NCBI GenBank assembly: GCA_965206445.1
Contig: CBDBJR010000001.1
Location: 572,254-636,253, forward strand
From: CBDBJR01 sp965206445
GTDB lineage: Bacteria > Pseudomonadota > Gammaproteobacteria > Arenicellales > Poriferihabitantaceae
DNA: 64,000 nt
Direction of reading: 5' to 3'
Shown here: piece by piece, positions 26,301 through 41,300 of the stretch
How positions within the stretch are numbered: the stretch's first letter is position 1
Layout of the letters: the number at the start of each line of letters is the position of its first letter
Notes under the pieces: generated by a model
Seen by the model: the letters and a program-made list of their open reading frames with translations, nothing else
What the model was told of the DNA's origin: nothing
Database searches by the model: none
Position numbers and translations under genes: made by a program

Positions 26301-29300
26301 GACCGCGCCGATGACGGCGTAAGCATCGGCGCCGATGCGCTGTCCGCCGACGGCAGCGGGATTCAGTCTGTGGCAAACCCCACAATCAACGCGGTGATTG
26401 CGCACAGTGTGACGGTGGCCGCAGACACCAATCATGCGGTAGACGGCGTCGTCCCGACGGTGGACGGTATTGTCATCAGCAGCACTACCGGCCCGTACAC
26501 CGAGGGCGAGGCGATTGCGTTGACGGTGACGTTCAGCGAGGCGGTGACGGTGGACGTCGGTAGCGGGTCACCGCAGATAGCGCTGTCGGTGGGCACGGCG
26601 ACCCGCCCGGCGGTCTACGCCAGCGGCAGCGACTCGTCGGCGCTGGTATTCCGCTACACGGTGGTCGCCGGCGACCACGATGACGATGGGGTCGAGGTGG
26701 CGGTCAACGCACTGACGGCCAACGGCGGCACCATCCGGGACGCCGCCGGCAACGCCGCCGTGCTCAACCACGCTGTGATTGACGCGGACGCCGCCCAGCG
26801 CGTGGACACCGCCGGGCCGGAGTTGCGCACGGCAGCCATCAATCGCGACGTGCTGACGTTGACCTACGACGAGGCGCTCGACGACAACTCGGTGCCGGCG
26901 CCGGGGGCCTGGACGCTGACGCTGGAGACGGGCGCTGCGCTGACGGTGAACACCGGCGGCGTGGCGATTGACGGGACGACGGTGCGGCTGACACTGAGCG
27001 CAGCCGTGGTATTGGCCGATACGGTGATGCTGGCCTACACCGCCGGGACGCCGCCGCTGCGCGATCTGGTTGGCAACCGGGCTGCCAATCTCAGCAGTCA
27101 GGCGGTAACCAATACCACCTCGCCGCCGCCGCGCATCACCGGCATCGAGTTGACGTCGGATGCCGGCGATGGCGTCTATGCGATTGGCGAAACCATTGCC
27201 GCGACGGTGTTCTTCAGCGAGGCGGTGACGGTCATCGGCAGGCCGGAGTTGGTGCTGATGGTGGGTACGGAGACGCGCACGGCGGTCACCGTCGCCGGCA
27301 GCGACTCGTCGGCGCTGGTGTTCAGCTACACGGTGGCCGCCGGCGACAACGACGCTGACGGCGTGGGCATTGCCGACGATGCGTTTATTTTGCCCGTCGG
27401 CAGTACGATTCGGGACACCGCCACCGATAGCATGACCGCGGTGCTCACGCATGCACGGGTAGCCGCTGGCGACCAGCACCGGGTAGACGGCGTCAACCCG
27501 ACGGTGACCGGTGTCGCCATCAGCAGCACCACCGGCCCGTACGCCGAAGGCGAGGCGATTGCGCTGACAGTGACGTTCAGTGAGGCGGTGACGGTGGACA
27601 CCGGTGGCGGTACCCCCCAGATGGCGCTGACGGTGGGCACGCAGATGCGCCCGGCGGTCTACGCCAGCGGCAGCGACTCGTCGGCGCTGGTATTCAGCTA
27701 CACGGTGGTTGCCGACGACCACGATGACGATGGGGTTGCGGTGGCGGTCAACGCCCTGACGGCCAACGGCGGCACCATCCGGGACGCCGTCGGCTACGCT
27801 GCGGAGCTCGACCACGATCCGATTGCCGCGGTCGTCGCCAATCGAGTGGACACCGCTGTGCCGATGCTGGATACGGCAACCATCAACGGCGCTGTCCTGA
27901 TACTGGCCTACAACGAGGCGCTCGACGACAGCTCGGTGCCGGCGCCGGAAGACTACACGTTGACACTGGAGACGGGCACTGCGCCGACGGTGAGCACCGG
28001 CGGCGTGGCGATTGACGAGACGACGGTGCGGCTGACGCTGCGTGTGGCGGTGCAATCGAGCGATACGGTGATGCTGGCCTACACCGCCGGGACGACTCTG
28101 CTGCGCGACCGGGCCGGCAATCGGGCCGCCGATCTCGTGATCGGGGCGACCGGGGCGGTACTCAACGCCACCCCGCCGCCGCCGCGCATCACCGGCATCG
28201 AGTTGACCTCGGACGCCGGCGACAACATCTATGCAATTGGCGACACAATTGACGCGACGGTGACCTTCAGCGAGGCGGTCACGGTCACCGGCAGGCCGCA
28301 GTTGGCGCTGACGGTGGGCACCAACACGCGCGCGGCAATCTACGCCAGCGGTAGCGACTCGACGGCGCTGGTATTCAGCTACACGGTAGTCAACGACGCC
28401 GCCGAGCTTGACGCTAACGGCGTGAGCATCGCTGAAAATTCGCTGGCCCACGTTGGCAGTAGCACGATTCGCGCCGGTAGCCGCGAGGCACTGCTGACGC
28501 ACACGGCGGTGCCGGATGACGCCAATCACCGGGTGGACGGCATCGCCCCGATGGTGACCGGGCTGGTGCTGGCCGCCGGCCCGTACGCCGCAGGTGGGGC
28601 GATTGAGTTGACGGCGACCTTCAGCCAGGCGGTCACGGTATTCGGCCAGCCGCGGGTGGCGCTGACGGTGGGCACGGCGACGCGCCAGGCGGTCTACATC
28701 GGCAGCCCGACCGCGACGACGGCGGTATTTCGCTATACGGTGAGCGCCGATGATCTTGATGGTGATGGGGTTGAGGTGGCGGCCGATGCACTGATGCTAA
28801 ACCGCGGCACAATCCAGGACGACACCGGCAACGCCGCCGTGCTTGATCACGTTGCGATTGACGCCACTGAGGCCAATCGAGTGGACACGGTCGCGCCGGA
28901 GTTGCGCGCGGCAACAGTCAATGACGATGTACTGACGCTGATCTATAGCGAGGCACTCGACAGCAGATCGCCGCCGGCGCCGGCGGCCTGGACGCTGACG
29001 CTGGGGACGGGCGCCACGCTGCCGGTCGCCGTCGGCGGCGTGTCTATTAACCGGATGACGGTGACGTTGATACTGAGCGTGGCGGTGCAGGCGAGTGATA
29101 CGGTGACGCTGGCCTACGACGCCACCACCGCGAATCCGTTGCGCGATCTGGCCGGCAACCGGGCCGCCGGTCTCACCAACCGGGCGGTAATCAACAACAC
29201 CGTGACACCGACGGCCATCCTGTCCGGCACGCTGACCGAAGCGGCCCTGTTCGCTGCTGACCCGGTGACGGTCACCGTTACCCTGCCCGGCACCGAGTAC

Positions 29301-32300
29301 GTGAACGGGCTGCTGCCGACCCACTTCACGTCGGCCGCCACTGTCTCCGGCACCGTGACCGTCACCGGCGCCACCCGAGACGACGCCACCACTGCCACGC
29401 TGACGCTGGCGTATGACAACCGGGACCTCCCCACCGGCGGTAGCCTGGCGGTCGTTGTCGCCGCCGTCGCCCACACCGGCAGTGGCGACCTGGCCACCAA
29501 CCCGATCCCGATTATCGCCAGTGCCGGTGTCAATATCTGCGCCCGCACGGCAGCGGTGCGGGATGCACTCCTCATTGCCATCACGCCCGCCCCCAGCGAC
29601 TGCACCAATGTGCCGATGACGGGGCTGCAATCGGTGACCGGCCTTGATCTGACCGGCACGCTGGAGCAAAGTATCCCGGCGCTGCAAAGCGGTGATTTTG
29701 CCGGCTTGTCGGGGCTGACGCAGCTGGATTTGGACAACAACCCATTTACCACATTGCCGGCCGATATTTTTGTCGGCCTGGCCGGGCTGGTGCGGCTGGA
29801 GCTTGACAAGACCAACCTCACCGACTTGCCTGCCGGCATTTTTAACGGCCTGGATGTGCTTGCGTTTTTGGATTTGCGTGCCAACAATTTTATGCTGACA
29901 ACCGGCCTGCCCGCCGGCATCTTTGACGCTGTGCTCGATACGCTGGGCCTCATTGGAGTCCAGGTTGGCAACACCGGGTTTCTGGTGGATGACACCGTCC
30001 GCCAGGCCCATTTTGTCTGCTCGCGCGACGACTTCATGGCGATTGTAGCGTCAGTCGCAACCGCCGGCGTGAACGACTGCCTCCGGGTCAGCTCGACGCA
30101 ATTCAACACCTACCTCGCACGGATTGGCGTCACGTTGAGCGGCTTGAGCATTTCCGACGGCACCCTCGAGCCGGTGTTTGACGCGGGCACCGCCGACTAT
30201 ACCGTCGCCGTTGCCAACAGCGTCACCGCCGTGACCGTCGCGCCGACCGCCACCCGCAGCGACGCCGTGATTACCGTCAACACCGACCCGGTGGACAGCG
30301 GCACCGCCAGTGCCGCGATTGACCTGCCGACACCGGACACGGCGGTGCCGATCACCATTGAAGTCACCCGCGCCGGTACCACGGGCACCTATCGGTTGCG
30401 GGTGACCCGCGTGGCACCGCCGCGTATCACCGCCATCGCGCTGACCCCGAACGTCGGCGGCTACGCGCTTGGCGAGGCGATTGAGGCGACGGTGACCTTC
30501 AGTGCGGCGGTGACGGTGGACGTCGGTGGCGGGTCGCCGCAGATACCGCTGACGGTGGGCACGGCGACCCGCCAGGCGGTCTACACCGGCGGCAGCGGCT
30601 CGACGGCGCTGGTGTTCAGTTACACGGTGGTCGACGGCGACAACGATGACGATGGGGTCGCGGTGGCGGGCAACGCCCTGACGGCCAACGTCGGCAGCAT
30701 CCGGGACGTCGTCGGCAACGCCGCGGTGCTGGCGCACGATCCGATTGCCGCGGATGCTGCCCATCGCGTGGACACCGCCGCGCCGACGGTCAGCGGGGCC
30801 ACCATCGCACGCGATGTTCTGGTGCTGATCTACAACGAGGCGCTCGACGCCGGCTCGCGGCCGGCGCCGGCAGACTACACGCTGACACTGGGGGCGGGCG
30901 TCGCCCCGACGGTGAACCCTGGCGGCGTGGCTATCGACGGGGCGATGGTGACGCTGACGCTGAGTGCGGCGGTGGTACCGACTGATGACGTGACGCTGAC
31001 CTACACCGCCGGTGCGAATCCGGTGCGCGATCTGGTCGGCAACCGGGCCGCCGATCTCCCGGCCCAGGCGGTGGACAACACCACCGATGCGCTGCCGAGC
31101 TTTGTCGGCGAGTCGGTGGCGGCGCAGATTTACACGGTCGGCGTGGCCGTCGGCGCGGTGCAACTGCCGGCGGCGAGCGGTGGCAACGGGGTGCTGAGCT
31201 ACACGCTGGCACCGGCGCTGCCGAACGGCCTGACGTTCAATGCGGAGAATCGCCAGATCAGCGGCACGCCGACGGTGGCGACGGCGCCGACCCGCTACAC
31301 GCTGACGGTGACCGATGCCGACGCCAGCGACCCGGACAGCGACACGGTCACGTTTATGCTGACCGTCAATCCGGCAGTGCTGTCGGCCACGCTGGCCGCG
31401 CCGACGGCGCTGACCGGGGCCAACCTCACCACCGCCACGGTTACGGTCACACTGGAAAACACCACCTATGCGGACGCGTCGGCGCTGGGGCCGGATGACT
31501 TCAGGCTGTCCGACACCATCGCCGGGACGGTGAGCGTGAGCGCCGGCGGTGTCACCCGCAGCGGCAACACCGTGGCGACGCTGGCCCTGGCGCACAGCGG
31601 CGAGGCCATTCTCGACAGCGGCACCCTGTCGATCACGGTGCTGGCGTCCGCGCACGTCGGCACCGGCGACCTGCCGGCCGGCAGTGTGCCGATTACGGTG
31701 ACCAATACCGTCCCGGATTTCGGCTCGGAAACCGTCACCGCCCAGACCTACACCGTGGGCACGCGTATCGGCACCGTCACACTGCCGCCGGCCACCGGCG
31801 GCAACGGCGCAGCGGCCTATGCCCTCGCCCCGGCCCTGCCGAGCGGTCTGACCTTTACCGCCGCCGACCGCACCATCACCGGCACCCCGGCGGTGGGCAC
31901 CGCGCAGGCCGCCACCGCCTACACCTACACGGCCAGCGACAGCGATACTATCGCCATCGCCGACACCGCTGCCCTGACCTTCACCATCACTATCAATGCG
32001 GTGCCGTCGGCCACGCTGGCCGCGCCGACGGCGCTGACCGGGGCCAACCTCACCACCGCCACGGTTACGGTCACCCTGGAAAACACCACCTATGCGGACG
32101 CGTCGTCGCTGGGGCCGGATGACTTCAGGCTGACCGACACCATCGCCGGGACGGTGAGCGTGAGCGTCGGCGGTGTCACCCGCAACGGCAACACCGTGGC
32201 GACGCTGGCCCTGGCGCACAGCGGCGAGGCCATTCCCGACAGCGGCACCCTGTCGGTCATGGTGCTGGCGTCCGCGCACGCCGGCACCGGCGACCTGCCG

Positions 32301-35300
32301 GCCGGCAGTGTGCCGATTACGGTGACCAATACCGTCCCGGATTTCGGCTCGGCGACCGTCACCGCCCAGACCTACACCGTGGGCACGAGTATCGGCACCG
32401 TCACACTGCCGCCGGCCACCGGCGGCAACGGCGCGTCGGCCTATGCCCTCGCCCCGACCCTGCCGAGCGGCCTGACCTTTACCGCCGCCGACCGCACCAT
32501 CACCGGCACCCCGGGCACCGCGCAGGTCGCCACCACCTACACCTACACGGCCAGCGACAGCGACACTATCGCCATCGCCGACACCGCTGCCCTGACCTTC
32601 ACCATCACTATCAATGCGGTGCCGTCGGCCACGCTGGCCGCGCCGACGGCGCTGACCGGGGCCACCCTCACCACCGCCACGGTTACGGTCACCCTGGAAA
32701 ACACCACCTATGCGGACGCGTCGTCGCTGGGGCCGGATGACTTCAGGCTGACCGACACCATCGCCGGGACGGTGAGCGTGAGCGTCGGCGGTGTCACCCG
32801 TAGCGGCAACACCGTGGCGACGCTGGCCCTGGCGCACAGCGGCGAGGCCATTCCCGACAGCGGCACCCTGTCGGTCACGGTGCTGGCGTCCGCGCACGCC
32901 GGCACCGGCGACCTGCCCGCCGGCAGTGTGCCGATTACGGTGACCAATACCGTCCCGGGTTTCGGCTCGGAAACCGTCACCGCCCAGACCTACACCGTGG
33001 GCACGAGTATCGGCACCGTCACACTGCCGCCGGCCCCCGGCGGCAACGGCGCGTCGGCCTATGCCCTTGCCCCGACCCTGCCGAGCGGCCTGACCTTTAC
33101 CGCCGCCGACCGCACCATCACCGGCACCCCGGGCACCGCGCAGGTCGCCACCACCTACACCTACACGGCCAGCGACAGCGACACTATCGCCACCGCCGAC
33201 ACCGCTGCCCTGACCTTCACCATCGCTATCAATGCGGTGCCGTCGGCCACGCTGGCCGCGCCGACGGCGCTGACCGGGGCCAACCTCACCACCACCACGG
33301 TTACGGTCACCCTGGAAAACACCACCTATGCGGACGCGTCGTCGCTGGGGCCGGATGACTTCAGGCTGACCGACACCATCGCCGGGACGGTGAGCGTGAG
33401 CACCGGCGGTGTCACCCGCACCGGCAACACTGTGGCGACGCTGGCCCTGGCGCACAGCGGCGAGGCCATTCCCGACAGCGGCACCCTGTCGGTCACGGTG
33501 CTGGCGTCCGCGCACGCCGGCACCGGCGACCTGCCCGCCGGCAGTGTGCCGATTACGGTGACCAATACCGTCCCGGGTTTCGGCTCGGAAACCGTCACCG
33601 CCCAGACCTACACCGTGGGCACGAGTATCGGCACCGTCACACTGCCGCCGGCCCCCGGCGGCAACGGCGCGTCGGCCTATGCCCTTGCCCCGACCCTGCC
33701 GAGCGGCCTGACCTTTACCGCCGCCGACCGCACCATCACCGGCACCCCGGGCACCGCGCAGGTCGCCACCACCTACACCTACACGGCCAGCGACAGCGAC
33801 ACTATCGCCACCGCCGACACCGCTGCCCTGACCTTCACCATCGCTATCAATGCGGTGCCGTCGGCCACGCTGGCCGCGCCGACGGCGCTGACCGGGGCCA
33901 ACCTCACCACCACCACGGTTACGGTCACCCTGGAAAACACCACCTATGCGGACGCGTCGTCGCTGGGGCCGGATGACTTCAGGCTGACCGACACCATCGC
34001 CGGGACGGTGAGCGTGAGCACCGGCGGTGTCACCCGCACCGGCAACACTGTGGCGACGCTGGCCCTGGCGCACAGCGGCGAGGCCATTCCCGACAGCGGC
34101 ACCCTGTCGGTCACGGTGCTGGCGTCCGCGCACGCCGGCACCGGCGACCTGCCGGCCGGCAGTGTGCCGATTACGGTGACCAATACCGTCCCGGATTTCG
34201 GCTCGGAAACCGTCACCGCCCAGACCTACACCGTGGGCACGAGTATCGGCACCGTCACACTGCCGCCGGCCACCGGCGGCAACGGCGCGTCGGCCTATGC
34301 CCTTGCCCCGACCCTGCCGACCGGTCTGACCTTTACCGCCGCCGACCGCACCATCACCGGCACCCCGGCGGTGGGCACCGCGCAGGCCGCCACCACCTAT
34401 ACCTATACCGTGAGCGACGGCGACACGGATACCGCCTCCACCGACACCGACGTGCTGATGTTCACGCTCCAGATTGTCGCCCCACCCACCTCCACGGTGA
34501 GCGGTGTGGCCTTCACCAGTACCGGCCCCTATATGCAGGGCGAGGCCATCCAGGTCACGGTCACTTTCAGCGAGGACGTCACCGTCAGGGGCACCCCGCA
34601 GATTACGCTGAATGTCGGCGGAACCCTCCTCACGGTGGCCTACACCAGCGTCGGCAGCACCAGCACCGACCTGGTTTTCGCCTACACGGTGGACGACGGG
34701 GAGAACGATGCGAACGGCGTGAGCATTGGCGCCAATGCCCTCACCCTGCCCGGCGGCAGCACCATTCAAAACGCCGGCGGCAGCAATGCGGACCTCACGC
34801 ATGATGCCGTGGCCGCAGACCCCGCCCATGCAGTGGACACGGTCGTGCCGGAGTTTCGCCGCGCATCCGTCAGCGGCAACAATCTGGTACTGACCTATAG
34901 TGAGACATTGGACAGTACCTCTACTCCGCCGGAAAGTGATGACTACACAATAACGGTGACCGACTCGCCCAATCCGCCGATAGAGCTGCCGGTCACCAAT
35001 GTTGAAATCAACGAAGCCAATGTGATGCTGACGCTAAGCAGGGCCATCACCAACACCGAGACAGTCGCGGTGAGCTACACGCCCGGCCTCGAACCGTTGC
35101 GGGATGTTGCCGGCAACAATGCCGAATCATTCGACAGCGATGTTATGACCCCACCGGAGTCTGCCGGCGTGACCATCTCCGAGGCGACACTCACCGTTGA
35201 CCCGGAAGCCGGCACGGCCACCTACACCGTGGTACTCGACACCCAGCCGACGGCCGATGTGATGATTACGCCTGTGAGCGACGCCCCGGCAGCCACCGTC

Positions 35301-38300
35301 TCGGCGGTGCTGACCTTCACCACCGCCAACTGGGACGCGGCGCAGACCGTCACCGTGACCGGCATGGGCGACGACATTGATAACCCCGGTGACGCCCGTA
35401 CGGCGACCGTGAGCCACACCGCGGCGAGCACGGACACCAACTACGAGGCCAGCAGCACGGCCGGCAGCAACATCGCGAGTGTCACCGTCACCGTCACCGA
35501 TGACGACACGGCGGGCGTGCGTATCAGCACGCCGACGTTGGGGATTGCCGAGGGTGGACGGGGCACCTACACCGTGCGCCTGGACTCGCAGCCGACAGGT
35601 GATGTGATAGTAACGGTGGGCGGGGCGAGCGGCGATGTCAGCGTCACCAACTCCCCATTGACCTTTACGACCGGCAACTGGGACATGGAGCAGACAGTCA
35701 CGGTCAATGCGGCCGAGGATGACGATGCCGTAGCGGATGCCGTCACCCTGACCCATGGGGTCACCGGCTACGGCACGGTCAGCAGTGGCGACGAGGTCGT
35801 GGTGACGGTCACCGAAAACGACACGGCGGGCGTGCGCATCAGCACGCCGACGTTGGGGATTGCCGAGGGTGGACGGGGCACCTACACCGTGCGCCTGGAC
35901 TCGCAGCCGACAGGTGATGTGATAGTAACGGTGGGCGGGGCGAGCGGCGATGTCAGCGTCACCAACTCCCCATTGACCTTTACGACCGGCAACTGGGACA
36001 TGGAGCAGACAGTCACGGTCAATGCGGCCGAGGATGACGATGCCGTAGCGGATGCCGTCACCCTGACCCATGGGGTCACCGGCTACGGCACGGTCAGCAG
36101 TGGCGACGAGGTCGTGGTGACGGTCACCGAAAACGACACGGCGGGCGTGCGCATCAGCACGCCGACGTTGGGGATTGCCGAGGGTGGACGGGGCACCTAC
36201 ACCGTGCGCCTGGACTCGCAGCCGGCGGGCAACGTGGAGATCACGGTGGGCGGGGCGAGCGGCGATGTCAGCGTCACCAACTCCCCATTGACCTTTACGA
36301 CCGGCAACTGGAACCTGGAGCAGACAGTCACGGTCAATGCGGCCGAGGATGACGATGCCGTAGCGGATACCGTCACCCTGACCCATGGGGTCACCGGCTA
36401 CGGCACGGTCAGCAGTGGCGCCGAGGTCGTGGTGACAGTCACCGAAAACGACCTGGCGGGCGTGCGCATCAGCACGCCGACGTTGGGGATTGACGAGGGT
36501 GGACGGGGCACCTACACCGTGCGCCTGGACTCGCAGCCGACAGGTGATGTGATAGTAACGGTGGGCGGGGCGAGCGGCGATGTCAGCGTCACCAACTCCC
36601 CATTGACCTTTACGACCGGCAACTGGGACATGGAGCAGACAGTCACGGTCAATGCGGCCGAGGATGACGATGCCGTAGCGGATACCGTCACCCTGACCCA
36701 TGGGGTCACCGGCTACGGCACGGTCAGCAGTGGCGACGAGGTCGTGGTGACGGTCACCGAAAACGACCTGGCGGGCGTGCGCATCAGCACGCCGACGTTG
36801 GGGATTGACGAGGGTGGACGGGGCACCTACACCGTGCGCCTGGACTCGCAGCCGACAGGTGATGTGATAGTAACGGTGGGCGGGGCGAGCGGCGATGTCA
36901 GCGTCACCAACTCCCCATTGACCTTTACGACCGGCAACTGGGACATGGAGCAGACAGTCACGGTCAATGCGACCGAGGATGACGATGCCGTAGCGGATAC
37001 CGTCACCCTGACCCATGGGGTCACCGGCTACGGCACGGTCAGCAGTGGCGCCGAGGTCGTGGTGACAGTCACCGAAAACGACCTGGCGGGCGTGCGCATC
37101 AGCACGTCGACGTTGGGGATTGACGAGGGTGGACGGGGCACCTACACCGTGCGCTTGAACACGCAGCCGACAGGTGATGTGATAGTAACGGTGGGCGGGG
37201 CGAGCGGCGATGTCAGCGTCACCAACTCCCCATTGACCTTTACGACCGGCAACTGGGACATGGAGCAGACGGTCACGGTCAATGCGGCCGAGGATGACGA
37301 TGCTGTAGCGGATACCGTCACCCTGACCCATGGGGTCACCGGCTACGGCACGGTCAGCAGTGGCGACGAGGTCGTGGTGACGGTCACCGAAAACGACCTG
37401 GCGGGCGTGCGCATCAGCACGTCGACGTTGGGGATTGACGAGGGTGGACGGGGCACCTACACCGTGCGCCTGGACTCGCAGCCGACAGGTGATGTGATAG
37501 TAACGGTGGGCGGGGCAAGCGCCGATGTCAGCGTGACCGGCTCCCCATTGACCTTTACGATCAGCAACTGGGACATGGAGCAGGCGGTCACAGTCAATGC
37601 GGCCGAAGATGACGATGCCGTAGCGGATGCCGTCACCCTGACCCATGGGGTCACCGGCTACGGCACGGTCAGCAGTGGCGCCGAGGTCGTGGTGACGGTC
37701 AACGAGAACGACCTGGCGGGCGTGCGCATCAGCACGTCGACGTTGGGGATTGACGAGGGTGGACGGGGCACCTACACCGTGCGCTTGAACACGCAGCCGA
37801 CAGGTGATGTGATAGTAACGGTGGGCGGGGCGAGCGGCGATGTCAGCGTCACCAACTCCCCATTGACCTTTACGACCGGCAACTGGGACATGGAGCAGAC
37901 AGTCACGGTCAATGCGGCCGAGGATGACGATGCCGTAGCGGATACCGTCACCCTGACCCATGGGGTCACCGGCTACGGCACGGTCAGCAGTGGCGACGAG
38001 GTCGTGGTGACAGTCACCGAAAACGACTTGGCGGGCGTGCGCATCAGCACGTCGACGTTGGGGATTGACGAGGGTGGACGGGGCACCTACACCGTGCGCC
38101 TGGACTCGCAGCCGACAGGTGATGTGATAGTAACGGTGGGCGGGGCGAGCGGCGATGTCAGCGTGACCGGCTCCCCATTGACCTTTACGATCAGCAACTG
38201 GGACATGGAGCAGGCGGTCACAGTCAATGCGGCCGAAGATGACGATGCCGTAGAGGATGCCATGGTCACCCTGACCCACGCGGTCACCGGCTACGGCACA

Positions 38301-41300
38301 GTCAGCAGTGGCGCCGAGGTTGTGGTGACAGTCACCGAAAACGACACCACCGGCGTCACCGTGACGGAAACCGACAGCGAAACCACCGTGGCCGAACCGG
38401 ACGGCACGGCCACCTACACCGTGGTACTCGACACCCAGCCGACCGCTGATGTGGTGATTACGCCTGTGAGCGCCGACACCACGGTGGCGATGGTATCGTC
38501 ACCGCTGACCTTCACCACCGCCAACTGGGACGCGGCGCAGACCGTCACCGTGACCGGCGTGGACGACGACATTGATAACCCCGGTGACGCCCGTACGGCG
38601 ACCATGAGCCACACCGCGGCGAGCCTGGACACCAACTACGGGGCCAGCAGCACGGCCGGCAGCAACATCGCGAGTGTCACCGTCACCGTCACCGATGACG
38701 ACACGGCGGGCGTGCGCATCAGCACGCCGACGTTGGGGATTGACGAGGGTGGACAGGGCACCTACACCGTGCGCTTGAACACGCAGCCGACAGGTGATGT
38801 GATAGTAACGGTGGGCGGGGCGAGCGGCGATGTCAGCGTCACCAACTCCCCATTGACCTTTACGACCGGCAACTGGGACATGGAGCAGACAGTCACGGTC
38901 AATGCGGCCGAGGATGACGATGCCGTAGCGGATACCGTCACCCTGACCCATGGGGTCACCGGCTACGGCACGGTCAGCAGTGGCGACGAGGTCGTGGTGA
39001 CGGTCACCGAAAACGACACGGCGGGCGTGCGCATCAGCACGCCGACGTTGGGGATTGACGAGGGTGGACGGGGCACCTACACCGTGCGCCTGGACACGCA
39101 GCCGACAGGTGATGTGATAGTAACGGTGGGCGGGGCGAGCGGCGATGTCAGCGTCACCAACTCCCCATTGACCTTTACGACCGGCAACTGGGACATGGAG
39201 CAGACAGTCACGGTCAATGCGGCCGAGGATGACGATGCCGTAGCGGATGCCGTCACCCTGACCCATGGGGTCACCGGCTACGGCACGGTCAGCAGTGGCG
39301 CCGAGGTCGTGGTGACGGTCACCGAAAACGACCTGGCGGGCGTGCGCATCAGCACGCCGACGTTGGGGATTGACGAGGGTGGACAGGGCACCTACACCGT
39401 GCGCCTGGACTCGCAGCCGACAGGTGATGTGATAGTAACGGTGGGCGGGGCGAGCGGCGATGTCAGCGTCACCAACTCCCCATTGACCTTTACGACCGGC
39501 AACTGGGACATGGAGCAGACAGTCACGGTCAATGCGGCCGAGGATGACGATGCCGTAGCGGATACCGTCACCCTGACCCATGGGGTCACCGGCTACGGCA
39601 CGGTCAGCAGTGGCGCCGAGGTTGTGGTGACGGTCACCGAAAACGACACCACCGGCGTCACCGTGACGGAAACCGACAGCGAAACCACCGTGGCCGAACC
39701 GGACGGCACGGACACCTACACCGTGGTACTCCGCACCCAGCCGACCGCCGATGTAATAATTACCCCGACGAGCGGCGACCCCATGGCAGCCACCGTCTCG
39801 GCGGCGCTGACCTTCACCACCGCCAACTGGAACACGTCGCAGGACGTCACCGTTACCGTGGTGGACGACGACATAGACAACCCGGACGCCCGCACCACGA
39901 CCGTGACCCACACCATCACCGGCGGCGGCTATAACGGTGTGAACGTGGCGAATGTGGTGGTGACCGCCACCGATGACGACACGGCGGGCGTGCGTATCGG
40001 CCCGACGACATTGACGATTGCCGAAGGTGGCATGGACACCTACACCGTGCGCCTGGACTCGCAGCCGGCGGGCAATGTGGCGGTCACGGTGGGCGGGGAA
40101 AGCGGCGATGTCAGCGTGACCGGCTCCCCGGTGACCTTGACCTTCACCATGGACAACTGGAACCTGGAGCAGACGGTCACGGTCAATGCGGCCGAGGATG
40201 CCGATGCCGTAGCGGATGCCATGGTCACCCTGACCCACGCGGTCACCGGCTACGGCACGGTCAGCAGTGGCGCCGCGGTCGTGGTGACGGTCACCGAGGA
40301 CGACACCGCCATTCCGCCGGTGGAGATGGACGCCACCTTGAGCGGCCTGACCATTTCCGCCGGTGCCCTCGACCCGGTGTTTGACCCCGACGTCGCCGAC
40401 TATACCGTCACCGTCCTCAACAGCGTCACCAGTGTGACCGTGATACCGACCGCCAATAATGCCGTCGCCACGATTACCGTCAACGGCGACACCGTCACCA
40501 GCGGCAGCGCCAGCAACCCCATTGACCTGACGGCAGGCACACCGCTGGCCATTCCCGTTATTGTCACCGCCGCCGACACCACCACCAGGATGACCTACAC
40601 GGTGACCGCCACCCATGCGGATGTGGCGACCGTGAGCGGTGTGGCCTTCAGCAGTACCGGCCCCTATGCGCTGGACGAGCAAATCCAGGTCACGGTCACC
40701 TTCAGCGAGGATGTCACCGTCACGGGCACCCCGCAGATTGAGCTGACGGTCGACTCAACCGCCAAACAGGCGGCCTACACCAGCGGCAGCGACAGCACCG
40801 AGCTGGTATTCGTCTACACGGTGGTCGACAGGGAGAACGATGCGAACGGCGTGAGCATTAAGGCCAATGCCATCACCACGCCCGACGGCAGCACCATTCA
40901 AGACGCCGGCGGCAACGATGCGGACCTCACGCATGATGCCGTGGACGCAGACTCCGTCCATGCAGTGGACACGGTCGCGCCGGAGTTGAGCAGCGCATCC
41001 GTCAGCGGCAACAATTTGGTACTGACCTATGATGAGGCGTTAGACAGTACCTCTACTCCGTTGAGTGATGACTACATAATAGCGGTGACCGACTCGGCTC
41101 CGTCGCCGACGGAGCCGACGGAGGAGCCGACGGTCACCACTGTTGAAATCAACGGAACCAATGTGATGCTGACGCTAAGCAGGGCCATCACCAACACCGA
41201 GACAGTCGAGGTGAGCTACTTGGCCGACGCCAACCCGTTGCGGGATGTTGCCGGCAACGATGCCGAGTTATTATTCGACAGCGAGGTTATGACCCTACCG

